In this document: one piece after another, positions 27,141 through 37,404 of the stretch | Layout: every line of letters starts with the position of its first letter | Numbering within the stretch: the first letter of the stretch is position 1 | Assembly: GCF_004343155.1 (NCBI RefSeq) | Contig: NZ_SMDC01000011.1 | Span: 62,001-126,000 of the forward strand | From: Marichromatium gracile | GTDB taxonomy: Bacteria; Pseudomonadota; Gammaproteobacteria; Chromatiales; Chromatiaceae | Reading direction: 5' to 3' | DNA: 64,000 nucleotides | Notes under the pieces: generated by a model | The model's input: only the letters and a program-made list of their open reading frames with translations | What the model was told of the DNA's origin: nothing | Database searches by the model: none | Program-made: the position numbers and the translations under genes

Positions 27141-28424
27141 ATGGTCGAGAACCAGAACACCGTATGCTTTCGCACCATGCACCTCGAGGCCGCGACGCGG
27201 CACAGCCTCGAGGCCTATCGCAGCGTCGGCGGCTATGTCCAGTGGGAGCGCATCCTCCGCGAGCGCCCGGATCCCAATGACCTGATCGAGGAGGTCAAGC
27301 GCTCCAACCTGCGCGGACGCGGTGGCGCGGGCTTCCCCACCGGACTGAAGTGGAGCTTCATGCCGCGCACCGCGCCGGGGCAGAAGTACATCGTCTGCAA
27401 CTCCGACGAGGGTGAGCCGGGCACCTGCAAGGACCGCGACATCCTGCGCTACAACCCGCACCAGGTGATCGAGGGCATGGCCATCGCCGGCTACTGCATC
27501 GGCGCCACCGTCGGTTACAACTACATCCGCGGCGAGTTCTACGAACCGATCGCGCGCTTCGAGGAGGCGCTCGGCGAGGCCTATGAGGCCGGGCTGCTGG
27601 GGCGCGACCTGCTCGGCTCCGGGGTCGACTTCGATCTCTATGTCCATTGCGGTGCCGGCGCCTACATCTGTGGCGAGGAGACCGCGCTGCTCGAGTCGAT
27701 CGAGGGCAAGAAGGGACAGCCGCGCTACAAGCCGCCGTTCCCCGCCCAGCAGGGTCTCTACGGTTGCCCGACCACCATCAACAACACCGAATCGCTGGCC
27801 TCGGTGCCGGTGATCCTGGAGCGTGGCGGGCAGTGGTTCCTCGAGCAGGGACGGCCCAACAACGGTGGTCCCAAGCTGTTCTCGGTCAGTGGCCACGTCA
27901 ACCGCCCGAACAACTTCGAGGTGCCGCTCGGTACCCCCTTCCGCGATCTCCTGGAGATGGCCGGTGGGGTGCTCGACGATCGCCCGCTCAAGGCGGTGAT
28001 CCCCGGCGGCTCCTCGGTCCCGGTGGTGCCGGGCGAGATCATGATGCAGACCGACATGGACTACGACTCCATCGCCAAGGCCGGCTCCATGCTCGGCTCG
28101 GGCGCGGTGATCGTGATCGCCGAGGGCACCTGCATGGTGCGCGTGCTGCACAACCTCTCGCACTTCTACATGCACGAGTCCTGCGGTCAGTGCACGCCGT
28201 GTCGCGAGGGCACCGGCTGGCTGGCGCGGGTGCTCAAGCGCATCCTCGACGGTCAGGGGCGCGCCGAGGACCTGGAGCTGCTCGAGAGCGTGGCCGGACG
28301 GATCGGCGGGCGCACCATCTGCGCCCTCGGCGATGCCGCGGCGATGCCGGTGCAGAGCTTCCTCAAGCACTACCGGCACGAGTTCGCGTACCGGATCGAA
28401 CACGGACGCAGCATGGTCGCCTGA
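27141..28424 (+). CDS. nuoF: NADH-quinone oxidoreductase subunit F
   Basis: The 427-residue NADH-oxidising subunit has the FMN-binding [20 protein letters not shown]-binding [19 protein letters not shown], and N3 [4Fe-4S] motif [13 protein letters not shown] with a late Cys ([11 protein letters not shown]). The ATG at 27141 starts four bases after nuoE; a longer frame from 26964 lies inside nuoE and is rejected. A 181-base gap separates it from nuoG. Confidence 0.98.
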   Translation: MVENQNTVCFRTMHLEAATRHSLEAYRSVGGYVQWERILRERPDPNDLIEEVKRSNLRGRGGAGFPTGLKWSFMPRTAPGQKYIVCNSDEGEPGTCKDRDILRYNPHQVIEGMAIAGYCIGATVGYNYIRGEFYEPIARFEEALGEAYEAGLLGRDLLGSGVDFDLYVHCGAGAYICGEETALLESIEGKKGQPRYKPPFPAQQGLYGCPTTINNTESLASVPVILERGGQWFLEQGRPNNGGPKLFSVSGHVNRPNNFEVPLGTPFRDLLEMAGGVLDDRPLKAVIPGGSSVPVVPGEIMMQTDMDYDSIAKAGSMLGSGAVIVIAEGTCMVRVLHNLSHFYMHESCGQCTPCREGTGWLARVLKRILDGQGRAEDLELLESVAGRIGGRTICALGDAAAMPVQSFLKHYRHEFAYRIEHGRSMVA

Positions 28425-28605
28425 GCGGCCGCGCCCTTCGAGCCATCCTCTGTCGGCCGGCGGCCCGTGTCGCCGCCGACCGTGAATCCATGAGCAGACG
28501 GTGTCCGCCGCGGCGGACATCCTGGCGCCCCGTAGCGAGTGCACCTCGGGCGTCTCAATGCGGCCCTCTGGAGGCCGCGTCACTGGTGCCGATCGAGAGA
28601 CCTTA

Positions 28606-30999
28606 ATGACGGACAAGATCACCATCGAGATCGACGGCCGTGCCTGTGAGGCAGCGCCGGGGGAGATGATCATCGCGGTCGCCGACCGTGAGGGCATTAC
28701 CATTCCCCGCTTCTGCTATCACAAGAAGCTGTCCATTGCGGCGAACTGTCGGATGTGTCTGGTCGAGGCCGAGGCCGGCGGTCGTCCCTTCCCCAAGCCG
28801 GTGCCGGCCTGCGCGACCCCGGTCAGTGACGGGATGAAGGTGCAGACGCGCTCGCCCAAGGCCATCGATGCCCAGGAGGGCACGATGGAGTTCCTGCTGA
28901 TCAATCACCCGCTCGACTGTCCGATCTGCGATCAGGGCGGCGAGTGCGAGCTGCAGGACGTGGCCATGGGCTACGGCGGTGACGTGTCGCGCTACAGCGA
29001 GCGTAAGCGGGTGGTCGAGGACGAGGACCTCGGCCCGCTGATCGCCACCGAGATGACCCGCTGCATCCACTGCACCCGCTGCGTGCGCTTCGGCGCCGAG
29101 ATCGCCGGGGTGCGTGAGCTTGGCGCCACCGGGCGCGGCGAGACGATGCGCATCGGCACCTTCACCGCCGTCGCCGTGGAGCACGAACTCTCGGGCAATG
29201 TCATCGACCTCTGTCCGGTCGGTGCCCTGACCTCCAAGCCCTATCGCTTCCAGGCCCGCGCCTGGGAGCTGACCGGTCGCGACAGCATCTCCCCGCACGA
29301 CGGGGTCGGCGCCAACCTGCGCCTGCACGTGCGTCGCGACCAGGTGCTGCGGGTCCACCCCAACGACAACGAGACGGTCAACGAGACCTGGATCGCCGAC
29401 CGCGACCGCTTCAGCTACGAGGGCCTGTATGCCGCCGATCGGCTCACCCAGCCGATGATCAAGCGCGACGGCGCCTGGCAGGCGGTGGCCTGGGGCGAGG
29501 CGATGACCCTGGTGGCCGAGCGGCTCAAGGCCGCCGATCCGGCCACCAGCGGTTGGTGGCTGGCGCCCAACGCCACCCTCGAGGAGCTCTATCTCGCGCA
29601 GCGGGTGGCGCGTGGACTCGGCGTCGCCGACATCGACAGCCGACTGCGTCAGCAGGACTTCCGCGACGACGCGGTGGCGCCGCTGCGCCCCTGGCTCGGC
29701 TGCACCATCGCCGAGCTCGAGACCCGGCGTGCGATCCTGGTGATCGGCAGCGACCTGCGCCAGGAGCAGCCGCTGCTCGCCCATCGCATCCGCAAGGCCG
29801 CGCTCGCCGGCGCCGGGGTCGGTTGCGTCAATCCGCTCGAACTCGAACTCAATCACGCCGCCACCCAGCTGGTGGTCGATCCGGCGGCCTTGCCCGCGGC
29901 GCTGGCGGCGATCGCCAAGGCGCTCGACTGCGCTCCAGAGGGCGCGGGCGCGGCGCTGATCGCCGCCGCCGAGCCCGACGAGGCGCAGCGCGCGCTCGCC
30001 GAGCTGCTGCGCGCCGGTGAGGCCGGGCAGGGCGGTCTGGTCGCGCTCGGCGCGCTCGCCGTCGCCCATCCCGATTACGCGCTGATCCGCGCCCTGGCCG
30101 AGACCATCGCCACGACCAGCGGTTGCGCGCTCGGCTGGCTGCCGGCGGCGGCCAACAGCGTCGGTGCTCATCTCGCCGGCGCCTTGCCCCAGGTCGGCCC
30201 CGGTGGCGTCGCGCTGGAGCGGCCCGGGCGTGCGCTCGATGCGATGCTCGCCGAGGCGCCGCGCACCCTGGTGCTGTGGGGCGTCGAACCCGATCGCGAT
30301 CTGATCGATCCGGCGCGGGCGATGGCCGCCTGCGAGCAGGCCGAGTTCGTCGTCGCCTGCTCGGCCTTCCGCTCGCCGTCGCTGGAGGCGGGCGCCGACG
30401 TGCTGCTGCCGATCGGCGCCTTCGCCGAGACCTCCGGCACCTTCGTCAACGCCAGTGGCGTCTGGCAGTCGTTCCAGGGCGCGGTGGCGCCCCCGGGCGA
30501 GGCACGCCCGGGCTGGAAGGTGCTGCGGGTGCTCGGCAACCTGCTCGACCTGCGCGGCTTCGACTATGTCAGCGCCGCCGGGGTCCGTGAGGAACTCGCC
30601 GAGTGCTGTGGTGAGGCCGTGCACGACAACGCCGCGCGCGCGGCGCTCGGCGCGCTCGAGCCGCGTCTCGCCGAGGGCGGGCTGGCGCGGGTCGGCGGGG
30701 TGCCGATCTATGCGCTCGACGCCCTGGTGCGACGCGCCCCGGCGCTGCAGCGCACCGCCATGCCGCGCGCCGCCCTCGCGCTCTATCTGCACCCGGAGCG
30801 GGCCGCCGCGCTGGGGCTAGAGGAGGGCGCCGAGGCGACCCTGAGCCAGGGCGGCCGGACGCTCGACTGCGAGGTGCGGCTCGATGCACGGCTCGCCCCC
30901 GGGTGTGCCTGGGTGCCGGCCGCGGTCGCGGGCAGCGAGCGGCTCGGCGCGCAGATCGGCCCGATCGAGATCACCGCCGCCGGCGCCCAGAGAGGATGA
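28606..30999 (+). CDS. nuoG: NADH-quinone oxidoreductase subunit G
   Basis: This is the 797-residue largest peripheral subunit. The N-terminal ferredoxin-like domain has [2Fe-2S] ligands in [20 protein letters not shown]. The His/Cys cluster motif [18 protein letters not shown] and the 4Fe-4S motif [10 protein letters not shown] follow, then a long molybdopterin-oxidoreductase-like domain without a cofactor role. The start [11 protein letters not shown] at 28606 follows a TTA-rich base run; a longer frame from 28501 is non-homologous. It is seven bases upstream of nuoH. Confidence 0.97.
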   Translation: MTDKITIEIDGRACEAAPGEMIIAVADREGITIPRFCYHKKLSIAANCRMCLVEAEAGGRPFPKPVPACATPVSDGMKVQTRSPKAIDAQEGTMEFLLINHPLDCPICDQGGECELQDVAMGYGGDVSRYSERKRVVEDEDLGPLIATEMTRCIHCTRCVRFGAEIAGVRELGATGRGETMRIGTFTAVAVEHELSGNVIDLCPVGALTSKPYRFQARAWELTGRDSISPHDGVGANLRLHVRRDQVLRVHPNDNETVNETWIADRDRFSYEGLYAADRLTQPMIKRDGAWQAVAWGEAMTLVAERLKAADPATSGWWLAPNATLEELYLAQRVARGLGVADIDSRLRQQDFRDDAVAPLRPWLGCTIAELETRRAILVIGSDLRQEQPLLAHRIRKAALAGAGVGCVNPLELELNHAATQLVVDPAALPAALAAIAKALDCAPEGAGAALIAAAEPDEAQRALAELLRAGEAGQGGLVALGALAVAHPDYALIRALAETIATTSGCALGWLPAAANSVGAHLAGALPQVGPGGVALERPGRALDAMLAEAPRTLVLWGVEPDRDLIDPARAMAACEQAEFVVACSAFRSPSLEAGADVLLPIGAFAETSGTFVNASGVWQSFQGAVAPPGEARPGWKVLRVLGNLLDLRGFDYVSAAGVREELAECCGEAVHDNAARAALGALEPRLAEGGLARVGGVPIYALDALVRRAPALQRTAMPRAALALYLHPERAAALGLEEGAEATLSQGGRTLDCEVRLDARLAPGCAWVPAAVAGSERLGAQIGPIEITAAGAQRG

Positions 31000-31006
31000 T
31001 GCGACT

Positions 31007-32041
31007 ATGATCGAACTGTGGAACAGCCTCCCGGTGGTGATCCAGATCCTGCTCAAGATCACCGCCATCCTGGTCCCGCTGCTGCTGCTGGTGGCCTATT
31101 ACACCTATGCCGAGCGCAAGGTGATCGGCTATATCCAGGTCCGCATCGGCCCCAACCGGGTCGGTTGGCGCGGCCTGCTGCAGCCGATCGCCGATGCGCT
31201 GAAGCTGTTGCTCAAGGAGGTGGTGATCCCCTCCAAGGCCGACAAGGCGCTCTTCCTGATGGCCCCGGTGATCACCATCGGCCCGGCGATGGCCGCCTGG
31301 GCGGTGATCCCCTTCGACGCCGGGCTGGTGCTCTCGGACATCAACGCCGGGCTGCTCTATGTGCTGGCGCTGACCTCGCTCGGGGTCTACGGCGTGATCA
31401 TCGCCGGCTGGGCCTCCAACTCCAAGTACGCGCTGCTCGGCGCGATGCGCTCGGCGGCGCAGATCGTCGCCTACGAGATCGCCATGGGCTTTGCCCTGGT
31501 CGGGGTGCTGGTGGCCGCCGGTAGCCTCAATCTCGGCGCCATCGTCGAGGCCCAGGCGGGTAACCTGTTCACCTGGTACTGGCTGCCGCTGCTGCCGCTG
31601 TTCGGGGTCTATCTGATCTCGGGCGTGGCCGAGACCAACCGCGCGCCCTTCGACGTCGCCGAGGGCGAGTCGGAGATCGTCGCCGGCTTCCACGTCGAGT
31701 ACTCGGGGATGGCCTTTGCGGTCTTCTTCCTCGCCGAGTACGCCAACATGATCCTGATCTCGGCGCTGACCGCGGTGCTGTTCATGGGCGGCTGGCTGTC
31801 GCCGCTGCCGCAGTCCTGGGTCGACGGGGTGGCGCTGCTCGACGACGGCTTCCACTGGTTCGCGTTGAAGACCGGCTTCTTCATGTTCCTGTTCCTGTGG
31901 CTGCGCGCGACCTTCCCGCGCTACCGCTACGACCAGATCATGCGCCTGGGCTGGAAGGTGTTCATCCCGATCACGATCGTGTGGATCCTGGTCGTGGCGC
32001 TGGCGGTGGTCTACCGGCTGCCGCCGTGGTGGTCGGCGTGA
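31007..32041 (+). CDS. nuoH: NADH-quinone oxidoreductase subunit H
   Basis: The 344-residue membrane subunit, with about eight helices, joins the peripheral arm to the proton pumps and lines the quinone tunnel. Diagnostic motifs are [20 protein letters not shown] and [20 protein letters not shown]. The start is the ATG at 31007 with AGAGG nearby upstream. It ends 16 bases before nuoI. Confidence 0.98.
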   Translation: MIELWNSLPVVIQILLKITAILVPLLLLVAYYTYAERKVIGYIQVRIGPNRVGWRGLLQPIADALKLLLKEVVIPSKADKALFLMAPVITIGPAMAAWAVIPFDAGLVLSDINAGLLYVLALTSLGVYGVIIAGWASNSKYALLGAMRSAAQIVAYEIAMGFALVGVLVAAGSLNLGAIVEAQAGNLFTWYWLPLLPLFGVYLISGVAETNRAPFDVAEGESEIVAGFHVEYSGMAFAVFFLAEYANMILISALTAVLFMGGWLSPLPQSWVDGVALLDDGFHWFALKTGFFMFLFLWLRATFPRYRYDQIMRLGWKVFIPITIVWILVVALAVVYRLPPWWSA

Positions 32042-32057
32042 TTGTGGAGGAGGCAAG

Positions 32058-32549
32058 ATGCTGAAACACGCGCGAGAGTATGTGCAGAGCCTGCTCCTGG
32101 TCGAGCTGTTCCGGGGGATGCGGGTCACCGGCGGTTATCTGTTCAAACGCAAGTTCACGGTCCAGTACCCGGAGGAGCGCGCGCCGATCTCGCCGCGCTT
32201 CCGTGGGCTGCATGCGCTGCGTCGCTATCCCAACGGCGAGGAGCGTTGTATCGCCTGCAAGCTGTGCGAGGCCGTCTGTCCGGCGCTGGCCATCACCATC
32301 GAGGCCGAACCGCGCGAGGACGGCTCGCGGCGCACCACGCGCTACGACATCGATCTGTTCAAGTGCATCTATTGCGGCTTCTGCGAGGAGTCCTGCCCGG
32401 TCGACTCGATCGTCGAGACCGGGGTCTACGAGTATCACTTCGAGAATCGTGGTGAGCACATCATGACCAAGGACAAGCTGCTGGCGATCGGCGACAAGTA
32501 CGAGTCCGAGATCGCCGCGGCGCGGGCGGCCGATGCGCCCTATCGATGA
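32058..32549 (+). CDS. nuoI: NADH-quinone oxidoreductase subunit I
   Basis: The 163-residue ferredoxin-type subunit has two [4Fe-4S] motifs for clusters N6a and N6b ([16 protein letters not shown] and [16 protein letters not shown]). The N-terminal amphipathic helix [20 protein letters not shown] follows family form. AGGAGG lies a few bases upstream of the start. Confidence 0.98.
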   Translation: MLKHAREYVQSLLLVELFRGMRVTGGYLFKRKFTVQYPEERAPISPRFRGLHALRRYPNGEERCIACKLCEAVCPALAITIEAEPREDGSRRTTRYDIDLFKCIYCGFCEESCPVDSIVETGVYEYHFENRGEHIMTKDKLLAIGDKYESEIAAARAADAPYR

Positions 32550-32596
32550 ACGGGATCACGCGCCGTCTCGCGCATCCAGGAGACTAGGGATCAACC

Positions 32597-33259
32597 ATGG
32601 GCTTTGAAAAGTTTCTCTTCTACGTCTTCGCCGCCATCACCCTGGCGGCGGCGGGGATGGTGGTGACGCGGCGCAATCCGGTGCACGCGGTGCTCTATCT
32701 GGTGCTCGCCTTCTTCTCCAGCGCCGCGCTCTGGCTGCTGCTCGAGGCCGAGTTCCTCGGGCTGGTGCTGGTGCTGGTCTATGTCGGCGCGGTGATGGTG
32801 CTGTTCCTGTTCGTGCTGATGATGCTCGACATCGACCTGGCGACGTTGCGCGCGGGCTTCATCCGCTATCTGCCGCTCGGCGCGGTGATCGCGGTGGTGA
32901 TGGCCGCGCAGATCCTGCTGGTGGTGGGGCCCGGCAACTTCGGTGCCGAGCAGTTCCCGGCACCGGCCGCGGCGTCGGCCGAGGCCTCCAACATCGAGGA
33001 GGTCGGGATGCTGCTCTACACCGCCTATGTCTATCCCTTCGAGCTGGCCGCGGTGATCCTGCTGGTGGGCATCATCGCCGCCATTCGTCTGACCCTGCGC
33101 AAGCGTCCCGATACCAAGTATGTCGATCCCAAGCATCAGGTCGAGGTGCGCAAGGGGCCGGACCGGGTGCGTCTGGTCTCGCAGGTCTCCACGGCGGGGC
33201 TACGCGAGGAGCAGGGCGCGCGGGGTGTTGCACAATCGCAAGAGGAAGGGTCCGCATGA
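32597..33259 (+). CDS. nuoJ: NADH-quinone oxidoreductase subunit J
   Basis: The 220-residue membrane subunit has five helices, with the family segment [20 protein letters not shown] and [20 protein letters not shown] (the helix with the pi-bulge). It has a longer charged C-terminus than E. coli NuoJ. Its stop overlaps the nuoK start by four bases (ATGA). Confidence 0.96.
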   Translation: MGFEKFLFYVFAAITLAAAGMVVTRRNPVHAVLYLVLAFFSSAALWLLLEAEFLGLVLVLVYVGAVMVLFLFVLMMLDIDLATLRAGFIRYLPLGAVIAVVMAAQILLVVGPGNFGAEQFPAPAAASAEASNIEEVGMLLYTAYVYPFELAAVILLVGIIAAIRLTLRKRPDTKYVDPKHQVEVRKGPDRVRLVSQVSTAGLREEQGARGVAQSQEEGSA

Positions 33260-33561
33260 TCGCGCTCTCCGACTATCTGATCCTCGGTGGTCTGCTGTTC
33301 TCGATCTCGGTGGCCGGGATCTTCCTGAACCGCAAGAACCTGATCCTGCTGCTGATGTGCATCGAGCTGATGCTGTTGGCGGTGAACATGAACTTCGTGG
33401 CCTTCTCGCACTTCCTCGGGGATGTCACGGGACAGGTGTTCGTCTTCTTCATCCTCACCGTCGCGGCCGCCGAGGCGGCGATCGGACTGGCCATCCTGGT
33501 GGTGCTGTTCCGTAACCGACGGTCGATCAATGTGCAGGATCTCGACGTCCTGAAAGGGTAG
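33256..33561 (+). CDS. nuoK: NADH-quinone oxidoreductase subunit K
   Basis: The 101-residue three-helix membrane subunit has the conserved glutamates of the proton path ([38 protein letters not shown]). ATGA overlap with nuoJ indicates coupled translation. A very GC-rich 147-base gap with several possible hairpins follows before nuoL. Confidence 0.97.
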   Translation: MIALSDYLILGGLLFSISVAGIFLNRKNLILLLMCIELMLLAVNMNFVAFSHFLGDVTGQVFVFFILTVAAAEAAIGLAILVVLFRNRRSINVQDLDVLKG

Positions 33562-33708
33562 GGCGCGCGCGGGCGCCGAGGCGCCGGCGGTCCCTGGGAA
33601 TCGTCGTTGCGGCGCGCGCGGCGGCGCGCGGAGGCCCTCGGGCGCCGCCGCCTCACCGCGGTCGGCACCCGTGGACACGGCAAATAGAGCGAAAGAGCAG
33701 AAATCAAG

Positions 33709-35715
33709 ATGGAAAACGTCTACCTGACCATCGTGCTCGCGCCCCTGGTCGGCGCCATCGTCGCCGGCTTCTTCGGCGGCAGGATCGGCCGCGTGGGCGC
33801 GCACTCGGTGACCATCGCCGGCGTGGGCCTCTCCACACTCCTGTCGTTGTGGGTGCTGGGACGCTTCATCTGGGCGGAGCAGGCGGTGTTCGATGGCACC
33901 GTCTACACCTGGCTGGTCTCCGACGGCATGCGTTTCGAGGTCGGCTTCCTGGTCGACAAGCTCACCGCGATGATGATGGCCACGGTGACCTTCGTCTCGC
34001 TGATGGTGCACATCTACACCATCGGCTACATGGCCGACGACGAGCACAACTGGCCCGAGGGTGCGCTCACCGGTCGCAACAGCTATCAGCGCTTCTTCAG
34101 CTACATCTCGCTGTTCACCTTCTCGATGCTGATGCTGGTGATGGCGAACAACTTCATGCAGCTGTTCTTCGGCTGGGAGGCGGTCGGTCTGGTCTCCTAC
34201 CTGCTGATCGGCTTCTGGTCGACCCGCGAGAGCGCGATCTTCGCCAACCTCAAGGCCTTCCTGGTCAACCGCGTCGGCGACTTCGGCTTCCTCCTCGGCA
34301 TCGCCGCGGTGGCGATGTATTTCGGCACCCTCGACTACGCCGAGGTGTTCGCCGCCGCCCCGGGGCTGGCCGATACCGAGGTGGCGCTGTTCGGCGGCAT
34401 CTCGCTGATGACCCTGATCTGCGTGCTGCTGTTCATCGGCGCCATGGGCAAGTCGGCGCAGGTGCCGCTGCACGTCTGGCTGCCCGACTCGATGGAGGGC
34501 CCGACCCCGATCTCGGCGCTGATCCACGCCGCCACCATGGTCACCGCCGGTATCTTCATGGTTGCGCGGATGTCGCCGCTCTACGAGCTCTCCGAGGCGG
34601 CGCTGAGCTTCGTGCTGATCATCGGCGCCACCACCGCCTTCTTCATGGGGCTGATCGGTCTGGTGCAGAACGACATCAAGCGGGTGGTCGCCTACTCGAC
34701 GCTCTCCCAGCTCGGCTACATGATCACCGCGCTCGGCGCCTCGGCCTATGCCGCCGGCGTCTTCCATCTGATGACCCACGCCTTCTTCAAGGCGCTGCTG
34801 TTCCTCGCCGCCGGCTCGGTGATCATCGCGATGCACCACAAGCAGGACATTCGCGAGATGGGCGGTATGCGCAAGTTCATGCCGATCACCTGGATCACCG
34901 CGCTGATCGGCTCGCTGGCGCTGATCGGCTTCCCCGGCTTCTCCGGCTTCTTCTCCAAGGACGCGATCATCGCCGCGGTCAACGAGACGGCGATCTTCGG
35001 CGGTGGCTACGCCTCGGTGCTGCTCACCCTCGGCGTGCTGGTGACCGCGCTCTACAGCTTCCGCATGTACTTCCTGGTGTTCCACGGCAAGCCGCGGATG
35101 GACGAGCATACCCGCGAGCACCTGCACGAGACGCCCTGGGTGGTGACCGTGCCGCTGGTGATGCTGGCCATCCCCTCGCTGTTCATCGGCTGGTTCGCAA
35201 TCGAGCCGATGCTGATCAACGACTGGTTCGCCTCGGGTGACTGGAGCCCGATCATGGTCGCCCCCGAGCACGACACCCTGGCGCATCTGCGCGAGCACTG
35301 GCACGGCCAGAGCGCCTTCGTGATGCACGCGCTCGGCACCCCGACGCTGATGCTCGCGCTCGGTGGTCTGGTGCTCGCCGCGCTGATCTGGTGGGTGGTC
35401 GCCGCGCGCAAGCCCGACATCGACGCCAAGCTGCTCGCCCTCGGCGGGCCGCTGACCCGGTTGCTGCAGAACAAGTACGGCTTCGACGACTTCAACCAGC
35501 GCTTCCTCGCCGGTGGCGCGCAGCTGCTCGGTCAGACCTTCTGGAGCCGTGGCGACCGGGCGCTGATCGATGACGGTATGGTCAACGGCTCGGCGCGTAG
35601 CGTGGGCCGCATGGCCGGCGTGCTGCGTCTGCTGCAGACCGGTTATCTCTACCATTACGCTATCGCGATGATCGTCGGTCTGGTCGGCCTGATGACGATC
35701 TTCGTGACCCTCTGA
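33709..35715 (+). CDS. nuoL: NADH-quinone oxidoreductase subunit L
   Basis: The 668-residue antiporter-like subunit has about 16 helices. Family motifs are FFGWEAVGLVSYLLIGFW, GAMGKSAQVPLHVWLPDSM, EGPTPISALIHAATMVTAG and YSTLSQLGYMITALGASAY. The long C-terminal lateral helix region (DDFNQRFLAGGAQLLG onward) is present, so the subunit is complete. The gene follows an ATCAAG-rich leader. Confidence 0.98.
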   Translation: MENVYLTIVLAPLVGAIVAGFFGGRIGRVGAHSVTIAGVGLSTLLSLWVLGRFIWAEQAVFDGTVYTWLVSDGMRFEVGFLVDKLTAMMMATVTFVSLMVHIYTIGYMADDEHNWPEGALTGRNSYQRFFSYISLFTFSMLMLVMANNFMQLFFGWEAVGLVSYLLIGFWSTRESAIFANLKAFLVNRVGDFGFLLGIAAVAMYFGTLDYAEVFAAAPGLADTEVALFGGISLMTLICVLLFIGAMGKSAQVPLHVWLPDSMEGPTPISALIHAATMVTAGIFMVARMSPLYELSEAALSFVLIIGATTAFFMGLIGLVQNDIKRVVAYSTLSQLGYMITALGASAYAAGVFHLMTHAFFKALLFLAAGSVIIAMHHKQDIREMGGMRKFMPITWITALIGSLALIGFPGFSGFFSKDAIIAAVNETAIFGGGYASVLLTLGVLVTALYSFRMYFLVFHGKPRMDEHTREHLHETPWVVTVPLVMLAIPSLFIGWFAIEPMLINDWFASGDWSPIMVAPEHDTLAHLREHWHGQSAFVMHALGTPTLMLALGGLVLAALIWWVVAARKPDIDAKLLALGGPLTRLLQNKYGFDDFNQRFLAGGAQLLGQTFWSRGDRALIDDGMVNGSARSVGRMAGVLRLLQTGYLYHYAIAMIVGLVGLMTIFVTL

Positions 35716-35737
35716 CGCGCACAGGGAGACGCCCCGC

Positions 35738-37315
35738 ATGTATCAGTTTCCGCTGCTGACGCTGCTCATCTGGCTGCCGATCGTCGGCGGTATCGCCGTG
35801 CTGGCCAGTGGTGACAGGTCGGCCTCCACCTCCAAGTGGACCGCGCTCGGCTTCGCCGTGCTCACCTTCGTCTCCAGCCTGTGGCTGTGGTTCGGCTTCG
35901 ATCCGGGCACCGCCGAGATGCAGTTCGCCGAGCGCGTGGCCTGGATCCCGACCTTCGACGTCTACTACGCGCTCGGGGTCGACGGCATCTCGATGCCGCT
36001 GATCATCCTCACCACCTTCATCACCATCTTCGTGGTGATCGCCGGCTGGGAGGTGATCAGCTACAAGCCGAGTCAGTACATGGCCGCCTTCCTGATCATG
36101 GAAGGCGTCATGATCGGCGTGTTCTCGGCGCTCGACGCGGTGCTCTTCTACGTCTTCTGGGAGGCGATGCTGATCCCGATGTTCATCATCATCGGGGTCT
36201 GGGGCGGGCCGAACCGGGTCTATGCGACCATCAAGTTCTTCATCTACACCTTCTTCGGTTCGGTGTTCATGTTGGTCGCGCTGATCTACATGTACTTCCA
36301 GGCCGACAGCTTCAGCATCCTCGACTTCCACGGCCTCGAGCTGGGGATGACCGCGCAGACGCTGATCTTCATCGCCTTCCTGCTCGCCTTCGCGGTCAAG
36401 GTGCCGATGTTCCCGGTGCACACCTGGCTGCCCGACGCCCATGTCGAGGCGCCCACCGGCGGTTCGGTGGTGCTGGCGGCGATCATGCTCAAGATCGGCG
36501 GCTACGGCTTCCTGCGCTTCTCGATGCCGATCGCCCCGGACGCCAGCGCCGCGCTCGCCTGGCTGATCATCGCCATGTCGCTGATCGCGGTGGTCTATAT
36601 CGGCTTCGTCGCTCTCGCCCAGCGCGACATGAAGAAACTGATCGCCTATTCCTCGATCGCCCACATGGGCTTCGTCACCCTCGGCTTCTTCATCGTCTTC
36701 GCCATCGTGCAGAACTCGACAGCCGGTGCCGGTGCGGTGATGGGCGTCGAGGGCGGCATGGTGCAGATGATCTCGCACGGCTTCATCTCCGGCGCGCTCT
36801 TTCTCTGTGTCGGTGTGCTCTACGACCGGGTGCACTCGCGCGAGATCGCCGATTACGGCGGCGTGGTCAACACCATGCCCTGGTTCGGCGCCTTCTTCGT
36901 CTATTTCGCCATGGCCAACTCGGGGCTGCCGGGCACCTCCGGGTTTGTCGGTGAGTTCATGGTGATCCTCGCCACCTTCCGTGCCAACTTCTGGTGGGCG
37001 CTGCTGGCGGCCACCACCCTGATCCTCGCCGCGGCCTATACCCTGTGGATGATCAAACGGGTGGTGTTCGGCCCGGTGGCCAACGACAAGGTCGCGGCGC
37101 TCACCGATCTCAACCGGCGCGAGGCGCTCAACCTCGGCGTGCTCGCCGCGGCGGTGCTGGCGCTCGGTCTGTGGCCGGCGCCGCTGCTCGAGGTGATGCA
37201 CACCTCGGTCGAGCATCTGGTCGCCCAGGTGACCACCTGCAAGCTGCCGGCCGACGAGATCGGCGCCTGTGTGCTCGCGCGCCCCGAGCCGCTGGCCACC
37301 GTCGTCCAACCCTGA
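35738..37315 (+). CDS. nuoM: NADH-quinone oxidoreductase subunit M
   Basis: The 525-residue proton-pumping subunit has the NuoM pattern GVDGISMPLIILTTFITIF, FWEAMLIPMFIIIGVWGG, FPVHTWLPDAHVEAPTGGSV and YSSIAHMGFVTLGFF. About 14 helices are present. It begins 22 bases after nuoL with AGGGAG upstream. Confidence 0.98.
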   Translation: MYQFPLLTLLIWLPIVGGIAVLASGDRSASTSKWTALGFAVLTFVSSLWLWFGFDPGTAEMQFAERVAWIPTFDVYYALGVDGISMPLIILTTFITIFVVIAGWEVISYKPSQYMAAFLIMEGVMIGVFSALDAVLFYVFWEAMLIPMFIIIGVWGGPNRVYATIKFFIYTFFGSVFMLVALIYMYFQADSFSILDFHGLELGMTAQTLIFIAFLLAFAVKVPMFPVHTWLPDAHVEAPTGGSVVLAAIMLKIGGYGFLRFSMPIAPDASAALAWLIIAMSLIAVVYIGFVALAQRDMKKLIAYSSIAHMGFVTLGFFIVFAIVQNSTAGAGAVMGVEGGMVQMISHGFISGALFLCVGVLYDRVHSREIADYGGVVNTMPWFGAFFVYFAMANSGLPGTSGFVGEFMVILATFRANFWWALLAATTLILAAAYTLWMIKRVVFGPVANDKVAALTDLNRREALNLGVLAAAVLALGLWPAPLLEVMHTSVEHLVAQVTTCKLPADEIGACVLARPEPLATVVQP

Positions 37316-37404
37316 CCCCTTGTCGCGTGCAGGTCCGGGGCGGTTGAGCACCGCCCCCGCCCCGGGCGCCGCGAACGCGGATCTACTCTCACTGGAAGAT
37401 TCAC

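Noticed and set aside
33136-35739. Very long minus-strand frame opposite nuoK/nuoL
   Set aside because: Antisense shadow; composition dominated by His, Glu, Gly and Arg with no domain.
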